Source: Paraburkholderia aspalathi (GTDB lineage Bacteria; Pseudomonadota; Gammaproteobacteria; Burkholderiales; Burkholderiaceae). From it: a stretch of DNA of 64,000 nt. Positions 25,439-34,266 of the stretch are shown in pieces (position 1 is the first letter of the stretch; each line of letters starts with the position of its first letter). The stretch spans positions 186,001 through 250,000 of the forward strand of contig NZ_FPBH01000005.1 of NCBI RefSeq assembly GCF_900116445.1. Direction: 5' to 3'. Below the pieces are notes generated by a model. The model was given only the letters and a program-made list of their open reading frames with translations, did not search any database and was not told the origin of the DNA. The translations under genes were made by a program, and so were the position numbers.

Positions 25439-28246
25439 CTACTTGGTTACCGCCGTTACCAGCGCGGGCGCAGGTTCGGGCGCGGACTCAGTTGGGCAGG
25501 CGGGAGCCGGCGCCGAAGTCGACGTGGGGATCGGCGCCCGATCCGGTTCGCCAGCCAAGGGCACATTGCCGGATGCGCCCATCGCCCTCGGTTGCAGCAG
25601 CAGTGCCACCAGGCCGCTCCAGCCGGTTTGATGCGAAGCACCCACACCACGTCCGTTGTCGCCATGGAAATACTCATGGAACAGCACGAGATCGCGCGAC
25701 CGCGGGTCAGCCTGCAATAGCGGATATGCACCCATCACCGGACGTTCGCCGTTCTTGTCCTTCAGGAACAGAGTGGTCGCGCGGCGCGCCAGTTCGTCGC
25801 CGATTTCGCTGAGCGAAAACTTCTGCCCTGAGCCGGTTGGATATTCGACGCGGAAGCCATCGCCGTAGTAGCGATGAAATTCGTAGAGCGATTCAATCAG
25901 CAAATAGTTCACCGGCATCCACACCGGTCCGCGCCAGTTCGAATTGCCGCCGAACACGCGGGTGTCGGACTCGGCCGGCAGATACTTGACCGTCACGCTG
26001 GTGCCGTTGTGGTTGAACTCGAACGGATGGTCGCGATGGAATCGCGACAGCGCCCGCACGCCGTGATCGGAGAGAAATTCGCTTTCGTCGAGCGCCCGGC
26101 GCAGCAACGCTTTCATCCGATGCCCGCGCAGAAGCGAGAGCAGTAACGCATTGCCCTTGCCAGGCTCGTTCCAGCGCGAAACCAGCTTCGCCAGATCGGG
26201 GCGATGCTCGAGGAACCAGACGAGCCGCTCGCGCAGACCCGGCAAGTGACCATGCAAACGTTCTTCAAGCACATGCACGGCGAAAAGCGGAATCAGGCCG
26301 ACGATCGAGCGCAGGCGCATCGGAATATTGCTGCCGTCGGGCAGGCGCAATTTGTCGTAGAAGAATTCGTCTTCGCTGTCCCATAGACCGGTATCGCAAC
26401 CGTCGTCGCAACTCACGGCCTCGGCGATATACAGGAAGTGCTCGAAAAACTTCACGCCGATGTCGACGAACACGTGGTTCGCATACGCGAGTTCAAGCGC
26501 GATCCGCATCAGGTCGAGCGCGTATGCCGCCATCCAAGCAGTGCCGTCGGACTGATCGATGTGACCGCCCGTCGGCAGCGGCGACGAGCGGTCGAAGATA
26601 CCGACGTTGTCCAACCCGAGAAAGCCGCCCTGGAAAACGTTACGGCCATCCGCGTCCTTGCGGTTCACCCACCACGTGAAGTTCAGCAAAAGCTTGTGAA
26701 ACACGAGCTCCAGAAAATCCCGATCCGCCTTGCCGGTCAGCGCGCGGTCGATTTCATAGACGCGCCACGCGGCCCAGGCATGCACGGGCGGATTCGCGTC
26801 GCCGAGCGCCCACTCGTAGGCCGGCAGTTGACCATTCGGATGCTGATAACGGTCTTTCACCAGCAGCAACAATTGACGCTTGGCAAACGCGGGATCGATC
26901 AGCGCGAACGCGGCCGCATGAAACGCCAGATCCCATGACGCGTACCACGGGTACTCCCACTTGTCGGGCATCGACACGATGTCCGCGTTACACAGATGCC
27001 GCCAGTCCACATTGCGGCCGCGTTTGCGCGACGCAGGCGGCGTGGGTTGCAGCGGATCCCCTTCGAGCCAGCGTTGCACGTCGTACTGGTAGTACTGCTT
27101 GGACCACAGCATGCCGGCGAGCGCCTGGCGCTGCACGAGGCGCGCGTCGGGATCGGTGATCTCGTGCTGCAGCGCGCCATAGAATTCATCGGCCTCGGCG
27201 ATGCGGTGAGCGAACACTGCATCCGCATCGAGTTGCGCGTCGTCCGGCGCCGACTGCGGACGCCAGCGCATATACACCACGGCGCGGCCATGCGGCCCGA
27301 GTTCAATCGACGCGTGCGCGCCCGCCTTGGTGCCGGCGTCGCGGCGGACCGCCTGTTCGTCGCTGTGGACGAGGTAGTCGTTGAAGCCGTCCTTGAACGG
27401 CCCGGCGCCCTCCATGTTGAACAGACGCTTGACGTTGGTGTCGTTTTCGCAGAACAGCCACGCCATCTGCGGCGCGTCTTTCGACCACGCTGTCACGACG
27501 ATCGGATCATGGCCATGCTGCTTGCCGATCAAATGGACTTCACCGTTGTGGTCCTTGCCCGCGACCAGCGACGGCTTGTCCTTGTTCTCCTTCCACGACC
27601 ACGAATTGCGCGCCCAGATCTGCGGCAGCACGTCGAGCGAAGCTGCCTCGTCCGCGCGGTTCTCGATCGTCACACGCATCAGGATGTCATCGGGCGCGTG
27701 CTTCGCGTATTCGACCTGCACGTCGAAGTAACGGCAATCGTCGAACACGCCGGTGTCGAGGATTTCGTATTCCGGCATGTCGCCATCACGCCGCGCGTTT
27801 TCCTGCACGAGATCGTCGTACGGAAAGGCGGCGTGCGGGTACTTGTAGAGCATCCGCATGTACGAATGCGTCGGCGTGCCGTCGACGTAGAAGTACAGCT
27901 CCTTCACGTCCTCGCCGTGATTGCCCTGCGCGTTGGTGAGGCCAAACAGACGTTCCTTCAGGATCGGGTCTTTGCGGTTCCACAGCGCGAGCGACACGCA
28001 CCAGCTGAGTTTGTCGTCGCCGAAACCGGCGATGCCGTCTTCGCCCCAACGGTAAGCGCGGCTGCGTGCGTGGTCGTGAGGGAAAGAGTCCCAGGCGGTG
28101 CCGTCCGCGCTGTAATCCTCGCGGACCGTGCCCCACTGACGCTCGCTGAGATACGGCCCCCAGCGTTGCCAATGGGCACAGTCGGCGGAGTGCAGGCGGG
28201 AACCTTCGATCGTGTCGAGCAGATTGGCAGCGCGCAGCGGTGGCAT
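25439..28246 (-). CDS. GH63/MGH1-like glucosidase
   Basis: 935 residues, cytosolic (no signal). The N-terminal domain contains RWGPYLSERQWGTVREDYS and DFPHDHARSRAYRWGEDG-type sequence (about 27-70), followed by a beta-sandwich, and an (alpha/alpha)6 barrel with KWEYPWYASWDLAFHAAAFA, YEWALGDANPPVHAWAAW, and GPVWMPVNYLLIESLYEFH. These match the MGH1-like glycoside hydrolase group related to GH63 alpha-glucosidases. The exact linkage cut is unknown; mannosylglycerate or alpha-glucosides are possible. The Pro/Ala-rich C-terminus (about 30 residues) is low-complexity. It lies between the debranching enzyme and zwf genes. Confidence 0.85.
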   Translation of the reverse strand: MPPLRAANLLDTIEGSRLHSADCAHWQRWGPYLSERQWGTVREDYSADGTAWDSFPHDHARSRAYRWGEDGIAGFGDDKLSWCVSLALWNRKDPILKERLFGLTNAQGNHGEDVKELYFYVDGTPTHSYMRMLYKYPHAAFPYDDLVQENARRDGDMPEYEILDTGVFDDCRYFDVQVEYAKHAPDDILMRVTIENRADEAASLDVLPQIWARNSWSWKENKDKPSLVAGKDHNGEVHLIGKQHGHDPIVVTAWSKDAPQMAWLFCENDTNVKRLFNMEGAGPFKDGFNDYLVHSDEQAVRRDAGTKAGAHASIELGPHGRAVVYMRWRPQSAPDDAQLDADAVFAHRIAEADEFYGALQHEITDPDARLVQRQALAGMLWSKQYYQYDVQRWLEGDPLQPTPPASRKRGRNVDWRHLCNADIVSMPDKWEYPWYASWDLAFHAAAFALIDPAFAKRQLLLLVKDRYQHPNGQLPAYEWALGDANPPVHAWAAWRVYEIDRALTGKADRDFLELVFHKLLLNFTWWVNRKDADGRNVFQGGFLGLDNVGIFDRSSPLPTGGHIDQSDGTAWMAAYALDLMRIALELAYANHVFVDIGVKFFEHFLYIAEAVSCDDGCDTGLWDSEDEFFYDKLRLPDGSNIPMRLRSIVGLIPLFAVHVLEERLHGHLPGLRERLVWFLEHRPDLAKLVSRWNEPGKGNALLLSLLRGHRMKALLRRALDESEFLSDHGVRALSRFHRDHPFEFNHNGTSVTVKYLPAESDTRVFGGNSNWRGPVWMPVNYLLIESLYEFHRYYGDGFRVEYPTGSGQKFSLSEIGDELARRATTLFLKDKNGERPVMGAYPLLQADPRSRDLVLFHEYFHGDNGRGVGASHQTGWSGLVALLLQPRAMGASGNVPLAGEPDRAPIPTSTSAPAPACPTESAPEPAPALVTAVTK

Positions 28247-28297
28247 GACTACGTCCTTGCGTCGGGCCTGGCGGTGGGACTCACATCGTAGCGCGGT

Positions 28298-30280
28298 TTA
28301 AGGGGCGATGGACTCCAATCGGGCAAGCAGGTTTTCGAGGCGCAGCAACTCGCCGAGCGACCACGCCTGAAACGGCGTACCGGCGGGCGTGTGCGGCGCA
28401 TCGCCGTCGGCGATTTCGGAGAGATGGTCGAGGCCGGCGTGATCGAGATGCGCGTACAGCGGATCGAGAAAGCGCGCTTTGGCTTGGGCACGGGCATCCG
28501 GCTCTGCGCCGTGGACCCGCAGCCACGCTTCAACGAATGGGCCTAGCAGCCATGGCCAGACCGTCCCTTGATGGTAGGCACCATCCCGCTCCAGCGGCGT
28601 GCCGCCGTAGTGCCCGCGGTAGGCAGGATCGGACGGGGCGAGCGTTCTCAGGCCAAGCGGCGTGAGCAGGTGCGCTTCGACCTGATCGACCACCGCGCGC
28701 GCCGCCGCGCCTTCGAGTAACGGAAACGGCAGGCCGCCTACGGCAAAGATCTGATTTGGGCGGATCGAGCGGTCAACGGCGCCTTTCACGAAATCCACGT
28801 CGACGTTATCGACGAGCGCTTGCGTCGACGGATCGGTAAAACGTTCATGAAACGCTTGCAGCGCTCGGTCCGCAGCTTGCTGCCATTGCCGATTCCACGT
28901 TGCTGCAATGCGCAATGCGTTGATCCAGAGCGCCTGCACTTCCACGGGTTTGCCGATGCGTGGCGTGACCACCCAGTCGCCGACCTTTGCGTCCATCCAC
29001 GTGAGTTGCACGCCGGGTACGCCGGCGCTCAGCAGGCCGTCGTCGGTGGAGGCTTTGATGTTGAAGCGCGTGCCGTTCGTGTAGCCCGTGAGGATGGTCT
29101 CGACCGCCTGCTGCAACCGTGTTCGGGTGTCGGCTTTTGGGTGGTTCGTTGCCAGATAGTCGTGAACGGCGATGACGAACCATAACGATGCATCGACGGA
29201 GTTGTATTCCGGGGTGTCGCCGTAGTCGGGAAAGCGATTCGGCAGCATGCCTTCGGACAAGGTGCCCGACCATTCGAGCAGGATCGCTTCGGCTTCGTCG
29301 AGGCGCTCCGTTGCGATCAGCAAGCCGCGCATGGCGATGAACGTGTCGCGGCCCCAATCGGTGAACCAGGGAAAGCCGGCGAGGATCGTGCGGCCTTCGT
29401 TACGGGCTACGAGGTAGGCATCGGCGGAACGTTGCAGGCGTGAGCCGAGTGCGCTGCGGCGCTGCTGTTCGATGTGTGCGAGTTCCGTTGCATGGGAGGC
29501 GGCTGGTTTGGCACTTGCCGGCACCGCCGCCGAGGACGCGATCGACGCGCTGAGGATCATCACCGCTTCGCCGTCGGCGAGATTGAAGCTGAACACGCCT
29601 GGCGTAGCGAGGTCTTCGCTGAAGTCGAGGCCACGCTCGCGCTCGCGAACGTAGCAGAAGTTTCGGTACCAATCCGGTGCGTGCGTGTAGACGCCATTGG
29701 TCGCCGCACTGATGACCGGCAGGTCGCCATAAGGTTGCCAATTCACGCACGCCTGATCGCTGCTTGTCTGCGCCTTGAAATTGAACGCGGGGTTTTCGTG
29801 GTGCAGTGCATGGTAATCGCGCCCGGAGAGCAAGGGCCTGACTTTCAGGTTGAACGTGCCCGCGCCAGAAGCCGCTACTGCGCCTTCCAGCCGCCAACGC
29901 AAAACCGTTTCACGCGTCGCCTTGCTCACGAACACTTCCGCTATCAGCGTTACCTGCGGATCAAGTTGCAAACGCCATGTCGGCCACGGGTCGGTGTCGA
30001 ACGAGAGAAGACTCGCCGTCGGGTCGGGATAGATCACGTCCGGCATGTATCGCTGCATGCTCAACGGATAACGCTGGCCGTTCGCTTCGAGCCACGCTTC
30101 CACCCCGTTCACGAGTACCACGCGCCCGCCAGGCGCGCGCGTGGCCGTGAGCAGCAAGGCCTGATAGCGGCGCGTGCGCAGCGTGCCGACGGTTCCCGAA
30201 GCGAAGCCGCCGAAGCCATCGGCCTCGAGCCATTCGTCTTCGAGACGCGTGATGTCGAAAGGTCGTTCGATGCGTGTCAT
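28298..30280 (-). CDS. amylo-alpha-1,6-glucosidase (glycogen debranching enzyme family)
   Basis: 660 residues from ATG at 30280. GDE N-terminal domain: LEDEWLEADGFGGFASGTVG (about 11-30) and the beta-sandwich to about residue 270; C-terminal catalytic barrel: GRTILAGFPWFTDWGRDTFI, LPNRFPDYGDTPEYNSVDAS, and GTVWPWLLGPFVEAWLR. The acidic residues in DWGRD and the PEYNSVDAS loop are the expected active-site positions of GH133-type enzymes. It would remove 1,6-linked branches from glycogen. It is the first gene of the four-gene operon ending in ppgK, 51 bases upstream of the GH63 gene. Confidence 0.9.
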   Translation of the reverse strand: MTRIERPFDITRLEDEWLEADGFGGFASGTVGTLRTRRYQALLLTATRAPGGRVVLVNGVEAWLEANGQRYPLSMQRYMPDVIYPDPTASLLSFDTDPWPTWRLQLDPQVTLIAEVFVSKATRETVLRWRLEGAVAASGAGTFNLKVRPLLSGRDYHALHHENPAFNFKAQTSSDQACVNWQPYGDLPVISAATNGVYTHAPDWYRNFCYVRERERGLDFSEDLATPGVFSFNLADGEAVMILSASIASSAAVPASAKPAASHATELAHIEQQRRSALGSRLQRSADAYLVARNEGRTILAGFPWFTDWGRDTFIAMRGLLIATERLDEAEAILLEWSGTLSEGMLPNRFPDYGDTPEYNSVDASLWFVIAVHDYLATNHPKADTRTRLQQAVETILTGYTNGTRFNIKASTDDGLLSAGVPGVQLTWMDAKVGDWVVTPRIGKPVEVQALWINALRIAATWNRQWQQAADRALQAFHERFTDPSTQALVDNVDVDFVKGAVDRSIRPNQIFAVGGLPFPLLEGAAARAVVDQVEAHLLTPLGLRTLAPSDPAYRGHYGGTPLERDGAYHQGTVWPWLLGPFVEAWLRVHGAEPDARAQAKARFLDPLYAHLDHAGLDHLSEIADGDAPHTPAGTPFQAWSLGELLRLENLLARLESIAP

Positions 30281-30489
30281 GGACCTGCCAAAGTATGCGA
30301 AGCGCAAATCGTTCGGTGTGCCAGGGCTTCAGCCGTGTGGCGCTAACGTGACCATTCTCCTGCTTACTGCTTTCCAATTGCTTTCTAATAGCCAACATTG
30401 CGACCTAAGTCTATCCACTCGCAAACGTTTCACAATTATTTCTCGAAAGGAATGGAGACTGCATCCGCCGTCACAAATTGGATGCAGAC

Positions 30490-30804
30490 ATGAGAACAGA
30501 CACCCGCCTCGCCAGCGCCGTCTTCGTTGCACTCGCAACTTTCGCGTTGAGCGGTTGTGGCGCCGATGACTCCGGCTCGAGCTCAACATCTTCATCGCCA
30601 ACCGCCGGGAACAACGCTGCCGCGCAAAGCGCCACGACGGCCCCAGCAGCGGCAATGCTCAACGCATCAGCGCCACTCGCAGCCGACCCTGCCGCTGCAT
30701 CCGATCCGATCACACAAAACATGCAGGCGAGCCTCGCTGCCGACAGCCAGCAAGTCACGCCCGTGATGCATTACGCACCGGGCGACAACGCCAACAGCAA
30801 CTGA
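30490..30804 (+). CDS. small Ala/Ser-rich lipoprotein
   Basis: 104 residues from ATG at 30490; a TTG four codons earlier is possible but less likely. The signal peptide ends in a lipobox (FALSGCGADDSGSSS, Cys near 23). The mature part is low-complexity, rich in Ala, Ser, Thr and Pro, with no recognised domain. It precedes the phospholipase C gene by 63 bases on the same strand, so the two may be co-transcribed; a link in function is only inference. Confidence 0.6.
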   Translation: MRTDTRLASAVFVALATFALSGCGADDSGSSSTSSSPTAGNNAAAQSATTAPAAAMLNASAPLAADPAAASDPITQNMQASLAADSQQVTPVMHYAPGDNANSN

Positions 30805-30867
30805 TCCGACTCCACCGGCGCGCGCGAGGCGCGCTATTCTTTCCCCACCCGCAGAAGGTGATATTCG

Positions 30868-33024
30868 ATGACATCAAATAGCCGTCGCCGTTTCCTGCAG
30901 ACCGTGGCTTCATCCGCCGGCGCTGCCGCCGCGCTGACCGCGCTGCCCGAGTCCATTCGCAATGCGCTCGCCGTGCCCGCGTTTTCGCGCACCGGCACGA
31001 TCCGCGATGTCGAGCACATCGTCGTGTTCATGCAGGAGAACCGTTCGTTCGACCACTACTTCGGCCATATGCGCGGCGTACGTGGTTACAACGACCGCTT
31101 CCCGATTCCGCTGCCGGGTGGCAAGCAACCCGTGTGGTACCAGCCGTCGAAGGAGAACGCCGCGCAACCGGTGCTGCCGTTCCATCTGAACACAGCGACA
31201 ACCAGTGCGCAATGTATCGGCGACCTCGACCACTCGTGGTACCCGACGCACTACGCGATGAACAACGGAGCGTACAACCAGTGGCCCCAGTACAAGACGG
31301 ACATGACGATGGGCTACTACCTGCGTAGCGACATCCCGTTCCACTATGCACTGGCCGATGCGTTCACCGTGTGCGATGCCTATTTCTGCTCGCTGCCGGG
31401 ACCGACGCACCCGAACCGGTCGTACCTGATGACCGGCATGGTCGATCCGACCGGCACCATGGGCGGCCCGCTGCTCGACAACAACGATTTCGTCGACAAC
31501 GACGGTCCGCCGGCTTATCAGCTGCTCTCGTGGACCACGTATCCGGAACGCCTGCAAGCCGCGGGGATTACGTGGCAGGTGTATCAGCAGGGTCTGACCG
31601 GCGCCGATCCGTTGAACGGCAACTACGGCACAAACGTGCTGCAGAACTTCGCGAATTTCATCAACGCGCAGCCGGGCAGCGCCTTGTACGAGCGCGCGCA
31701 GACGGTGCGCACGATTGCGGACCTGAAGAACGACGTGCTCGCGGGTAATCTGCCGCAGGTGTCGTGGTTGTGCCCGCCGGCTGCATACTCCGAGCACCCG
31801 AGCTATACGCCCGCATACGGCGCGGAATACACGTCGCAGATTCTCGATGCGCTGACGTCGAATCCCGAAGTGTGGAGCAAGACCGTCCTGTTCATCATGT
31901 ACGACGAGAACGACGGCTTCTTCGATCACCTCGTGCCGCCGCAACCGGCGACGACGCCGGCCCAGGGACAGTCGACCGTCAGCACCGACGGTGAGATTCA
32001 CAACGTGGTGAATCCCGGCCGTGGCGGCAGCTACACCGCGGACGGTTTGCCGTATGGCCTCGGCCCGCGCGTACCGATGACGATCGTGTCGCCGTGGAGC
32101 AAGGGCGGCTTTGTGTGCTCGCAGGTGTTCGATCACACCTCGGTGATTCGCTTCATCGAAACGCGCTTTGGCGTCTATGAGCCGAACATCACCGCATGGC
32201 GCCGTGCCGTGTGCGGCGACCTGACCACCGCGTTTGACTTCCGCACGCCGGACTCCTCCGTACCTGCGCTCCCGGACACGAGCAACTACCAGCAGATCGC
32301 CAACGAGTGCTCGTCGCAGCCGAAACCCACGGTGCCCACCACGCCGGTGGCATTCGACCCGCAGGAAAGCGGCATCCGTTTCGCCCGTGCCTTGCCGTAC
32401 GAGTTGCACGTGAATGGTCACGCGGACGTGAAGAAGAACACGTTTGACATCGCGTTTGCCAATAGCGGCAATCAAGGCGCGCATTTCTACGTGTACTCGA
32501 CGAATCGCACGGATGGTCCGTGGCGCTATACCGTCGAAGCCGGCAAGTCGCTCAACGAGAGCTTCGATCTGACGACGACGAACGGTGTGTACGCGTTCGA
32601 GGTGTTTGGCCCGAATGGTTTCGTGCGCAAGTTTGCGGGTAATACGCAGGCGGCGACGGCGCAGACTGCGCAGGCAGCCTTTGGCGGACATGGCAACAAC
32701 AAACCCGCCCAGCCCGAGATCAAGGTGCAATACGACGTTGCGAACGGCAATGTGTTTATCAAGTTCAGCAACAAGGGCGGCGGTATTGCCCGCCTGACAG
32801 TGACGGACAACGCGTATGGTGCGCGCACGCGTCCGGTGCTGGTGCCGGCAGGGGCGCACATCGAAGAGGCCTGGGTGCTGGCATCGAGCCATCACTGGTA
32901 CGACTTGACGGTGACGAGTAACGACGACGCCAGCTTCTCGGTTCGTCTGGCTGGGCACGTTGAGAATGGCCGGCCGAGTATTAGTGACCCGGCGGCTGTG
33001 GCGCCGGTGTTGGTGGTGAATTAA
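30868..33024 (+). CDS. plcN: Tat-exported phosphocholine-specific phospholipase C
   Basis: 718 residues. The twin-arginine signal NSRRRFLQTVASSAG (residues 3-17) marks Tat export. The catalytic domain has the family motif MQENRSFDHYFGHMRGVRG (about 55-73), SLPGPTHPNRSYLMTG, FIMYDENDGFFDHLVPP and SVIRFIETRFGV. Two C-terminal DUF756 domains (about 510-600 and 620-710) complete the normal architecture of non-haemolytic phospholipases C of Burkholderia and Pseudomonas. It cleaves phosphatidylcholine or sphingomyelin head groups and is used for phosphate or choline scavenging and, in pathogens, virulence. The gene symbol is a family guess. Confidence 0.92.
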   Translation: MTSNSRRRFLQTVASSAGAAAALTALPESIRNALAVPAFSRTGTIRDVEHIVVFMQENRSFDHYFGHMRGVRGYNDRFPIPLPGGKQPVWYQPSKENAAQPVLPFHLNTATTSAQCIGDLDHSWYPTHYAMNNGAYNQWPQYKTDMTMGYYLRSDIPFHYALADAFTVCDAYFCSLPGPTHPNRSYLMTGMVDPTGTMGGPLLDNNDFVDNDGPPAYQLLSWTTYPERLQAAGITWQVYQQGLTGADPLNGNYGTNVLQNFANFINAQPGSALYERAQTVRTIADLKNDVLAGNLPQVSWLCPPAAYSEHPSYTPAYGAEYTSQILDALTSNPEVWSKTVLFIMYDENDGFFDHLVPPQPATTPAQGQSTVSTDGEIHNVVNPGRGGSYTADGLPYGLGPRVPMTIVSPWSKGGFVCSQVFDHTSVIRFIETRFGVYEPNITAWRRAVCGDLTTAFDFRTPDSSVPALPDTSNYQQIANECSSQPKPTVPTTPVAFDPQESGIRFARALPYELHVNGHADVKKNTFDIAFANSGNQGAHFYVYSTNRTDGPWRYTVEAGKSLNESFDLTTTNGVYAFEVFGPNGFVRKFAGNTQAATAQTAQAAFGGHGNNKPAQPEIKVQYDVANGNVFIKFSNKGGGIARLTVTDNAYGARTRPVLVPAGAHIEEAWVLASSHHWYDLTVTSNDDASFSVRLAGHVENGRPSISDPAAVAPVLVVN

Positions 33025-33147
33025 AGCAAGGCGATGATGGACGGGCTTCGGTTGGGTGGCTGCTTTGTTGGGTTGCCTGATCGAAGCTCAGTTGCTCCGG
33101 GCTATTACGGCGAAGGAAAATTAGAACGGTCTTAGGCCGATTAGCCA

Positions 33148-33165
33148 AAGCTAGATAGTTAGCTT
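33148..33165. repeat. inverted repeat AAGCTA-gatagt-TAGCTT
   Basis: A perfect 6-base inverted repeat just upstream of the promoter-like sequence at 33172-33202. Its position relative to a -35 region suits an operator for a regulator of the transcript that starts near 33209. Confidence 0.35.
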
Positions 33166-33171
33166 AGCAAA

Positions 33172-33202
33172 GTGAATTTTAAGAGAAGAGCGCATTTATA
33201 AT
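33172..33202 (+). promoter_or_regulatory. sigma-70-like promoter ahead of the structured leader
   Basis: A perfect -10 box TATAAT (33197-33202) is preceded by an AT-rich stretch with a weak -35 (GTGAAT at 33172-33177, spacing 19). In this GC-rich genome a perfect TATAAT is noteworthy. Transcription would begin near 33209, at the foot of the first hairpin of the leader. Confidence 0.5.
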
Positions 33203-33207
33203 CTGGC

Positions 33208-33438
33208 GGTCGTCAAAACAATGATGACCGGGTGTGAGAGCCCGACTGTTCCGATCGCATAACCTGTTGTGCAGGTCCGTGCGTTTGCCTTAGCGCGTCT
33301 TCAACGGGCGGGTGATGGCGAGGGGGCCGCAAGGCTCGCCGGCTTGTCGGGACACCGGTCTCTCAACCTCGCTACGTGCCCGCCCACCCGTTTGCAGCGA
33401 GTGTCGGGCGATTTCGAGAATCAACCGGAAATCGCGCC
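33208..33438 (+). ncRNA. long structured 5' leader or small RNA (unidentified)
   Basis: About 230 bases with unusually many complementary segments. GGTCGTCA (33208-33215) pairs with TGATGACC (33222-33229) around AAACAA. GGCGAG (33317-33322) pairs with CTCGCC (33335-33340). GGGCGGG (33306-33312) can pair with CCCGCCC (33379-33385). CTCGCT (33368-33373) pairs with AGCGAG (33396-33401), enclosed by GACAC (33351-33355) and GTGTC (33401-33405). Some pairings are mutually exclusive, as in a switch. An in-frame GTG at 33376 reads VPAHPFAASVGRFRESTGNR into the gene at 33439. I suspect phage-derived regulatory RNA but cannot assign a family. Confidence 0.45.
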
Positions 33439-33834
33439 ATGAGCAAACCCGCTGAAGCTCCATTTATGAACCCTCGTCTTTCGGTGAAGCCCGCTGAATA
33501 TAAGCGACTTGCCGGCGAGGTACTGGAAGCAACCCGCACGTATGTGGAACGGCTTTCATCGCTGGCTATGCTGGCGAGGACGCTGCGCAAAGGTATCGCG
33601 ATGAATCATTGCGACCGTCGCGACCAGATGTTGCTTGCGGAGTTGTTGGAGCGTACGGCACAGCAGTACGAAACCGAGGCGAACATCGAGCGAGGAAAGA
33701 TCTCAGTCGTGATGGCCGATGCGGAGGAAGCGGAATTGAATGCTGCGCGCCGCAGGAAAGGGTTGGGTGAATCAGTGGCGCCGCGCACGAGAACGCGCAG
33801 GAAGCTCGGCTCAGGTGTAACGGCGCCGGCATAA
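33439..33834 (+). CDS. hypothetical protein, possibly phage-derived
   Basis: 131 residues from ATG at 33439 (MSKPAEAPFMNPRLSV...). A GTG at 33376 in the same frame would add 21 residues that overlap the structured leader, so the choice is uncertain. The body is helical and charged (EYKRLAGEVLEATRTYVERL, MLLAELLERTAQQYETEANI) and ends in a basic tail (RTRTRRKLGSGV). No domain is recognised. The structured leader, a promoter with perfect -10 and the orphan location suggest a small mobile-element or prophage relic cassette; this is inference. Confidence 0.55.
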   Translation: MSKPAEAPFMNPRLSVKPAEYKRLAGEVLEATRTYVERLSSLAMLARTLRKGIAMNHCDRRDQMLLAELLERTAQQYETEANIERGKISVVMADAEEAELNAARRRKGLGESVAPRTRTRRKLGSGVTAPA

Positions 33835-33910
33835 CACACGGCTGCGCTCTGCACGAATTAGCGGATAGCGTTACAGTAAATCTTCGCAACTGCTAGCCGC
33901 TGAGGGCGCC

Positions 33911-34177
33911 ATGGACCGCAAAGCATTCACTGAAAGCCTCACGAAAGAAGGATTCCCCGAGGCCGTCGTTGTGACGCGGGAGGCGAACATCACGATGGAC
34001 GTACACGAACATCCGTTCGAGGCGAAAGCGTTGATTCTGGAAGGCGAGTTGCACATACGCGTGGGCGACACCGAGCAGGTATACAAAGTCGGCGACGTCT
34101 TCCAATTACCGGCGAACAAGCCGCATGCAGAGCGTTACGGTCCGAATGGTGTGAAGTATTTGGTAGGAAGGAAGTAA
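33911..34177 (+). CDS. small cupin-domain protein
   Basis: 88 residues, a single cupin barrel. Motif 1 (HEHPFEAKALILEGEL, residues 32-47) and motif 2 (GDVFQLPANKPHAERYG, about 62-78) carry the His/Glu/His metal-ligand pattern. Such small cupins are metal-binding proteins of many functions; the substrate is unknown. Start at 33911 is the only sensible ATG. It is convergent with the AstE-like gene, with a terminator between. Confidence 0.85.
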   Translation: MDRKAFTESLTKEGFPEAVVVTREANITMDVHEHPFEAKALILEGELHIRVGDTEQVYKVGDVFQLPANKPHAERYGPNGVKYLVGRK

Positions 34178-34215
34178 GTAAGAAAACCCGCAGATGGCAG
34201 ACGCACCCTGCAGGC

Positions 34216-34244
34216 GGGCGTGATCTGATATCACCAGCACGCCC
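34216..34244. terminator. hairpin between convergent cupin and AstE-like genes
   Basis: GGGCGTG (34216-34222) pairs perfectly with CACGCCC (34238-34244), with a smaller internal symmetry (TGATCTGATATCA). It lies in the 89-base gap between two convergent stops. There is no long T-run, so strength is uncertain. Confidence 0.55.
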
Positions 34245-34266
34245 GGCCTTCAGCAAAACGAATAAC

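Noticed and set aside
23774..25720. 648-codon open frame antisense to zwf
   Set aside because: It covers the zwf gene on the opposite strand; the translation shows no family and has the Arg/His/Gln bias of a shadow frame.
30910..32958. 682-codon open frame antisense to phospholipase C
   Set aside because: Shadow of a well-supported gene; low-complexity basic product.
33301..33438. Assignment of the structured leader to the phage c4 antisense RNA family
   Set aside because: There is some resemblance in layout, but I cannot confirm the consensus from memory, so only an unidentified structured RNA is claimed.
33376..33438. N-terminal extension of the 131-residue protein from GTG at 33376
   Set aside because: It overlaps the paired RNA segments; possible, but the ATG at 33439 is the more cautious start.
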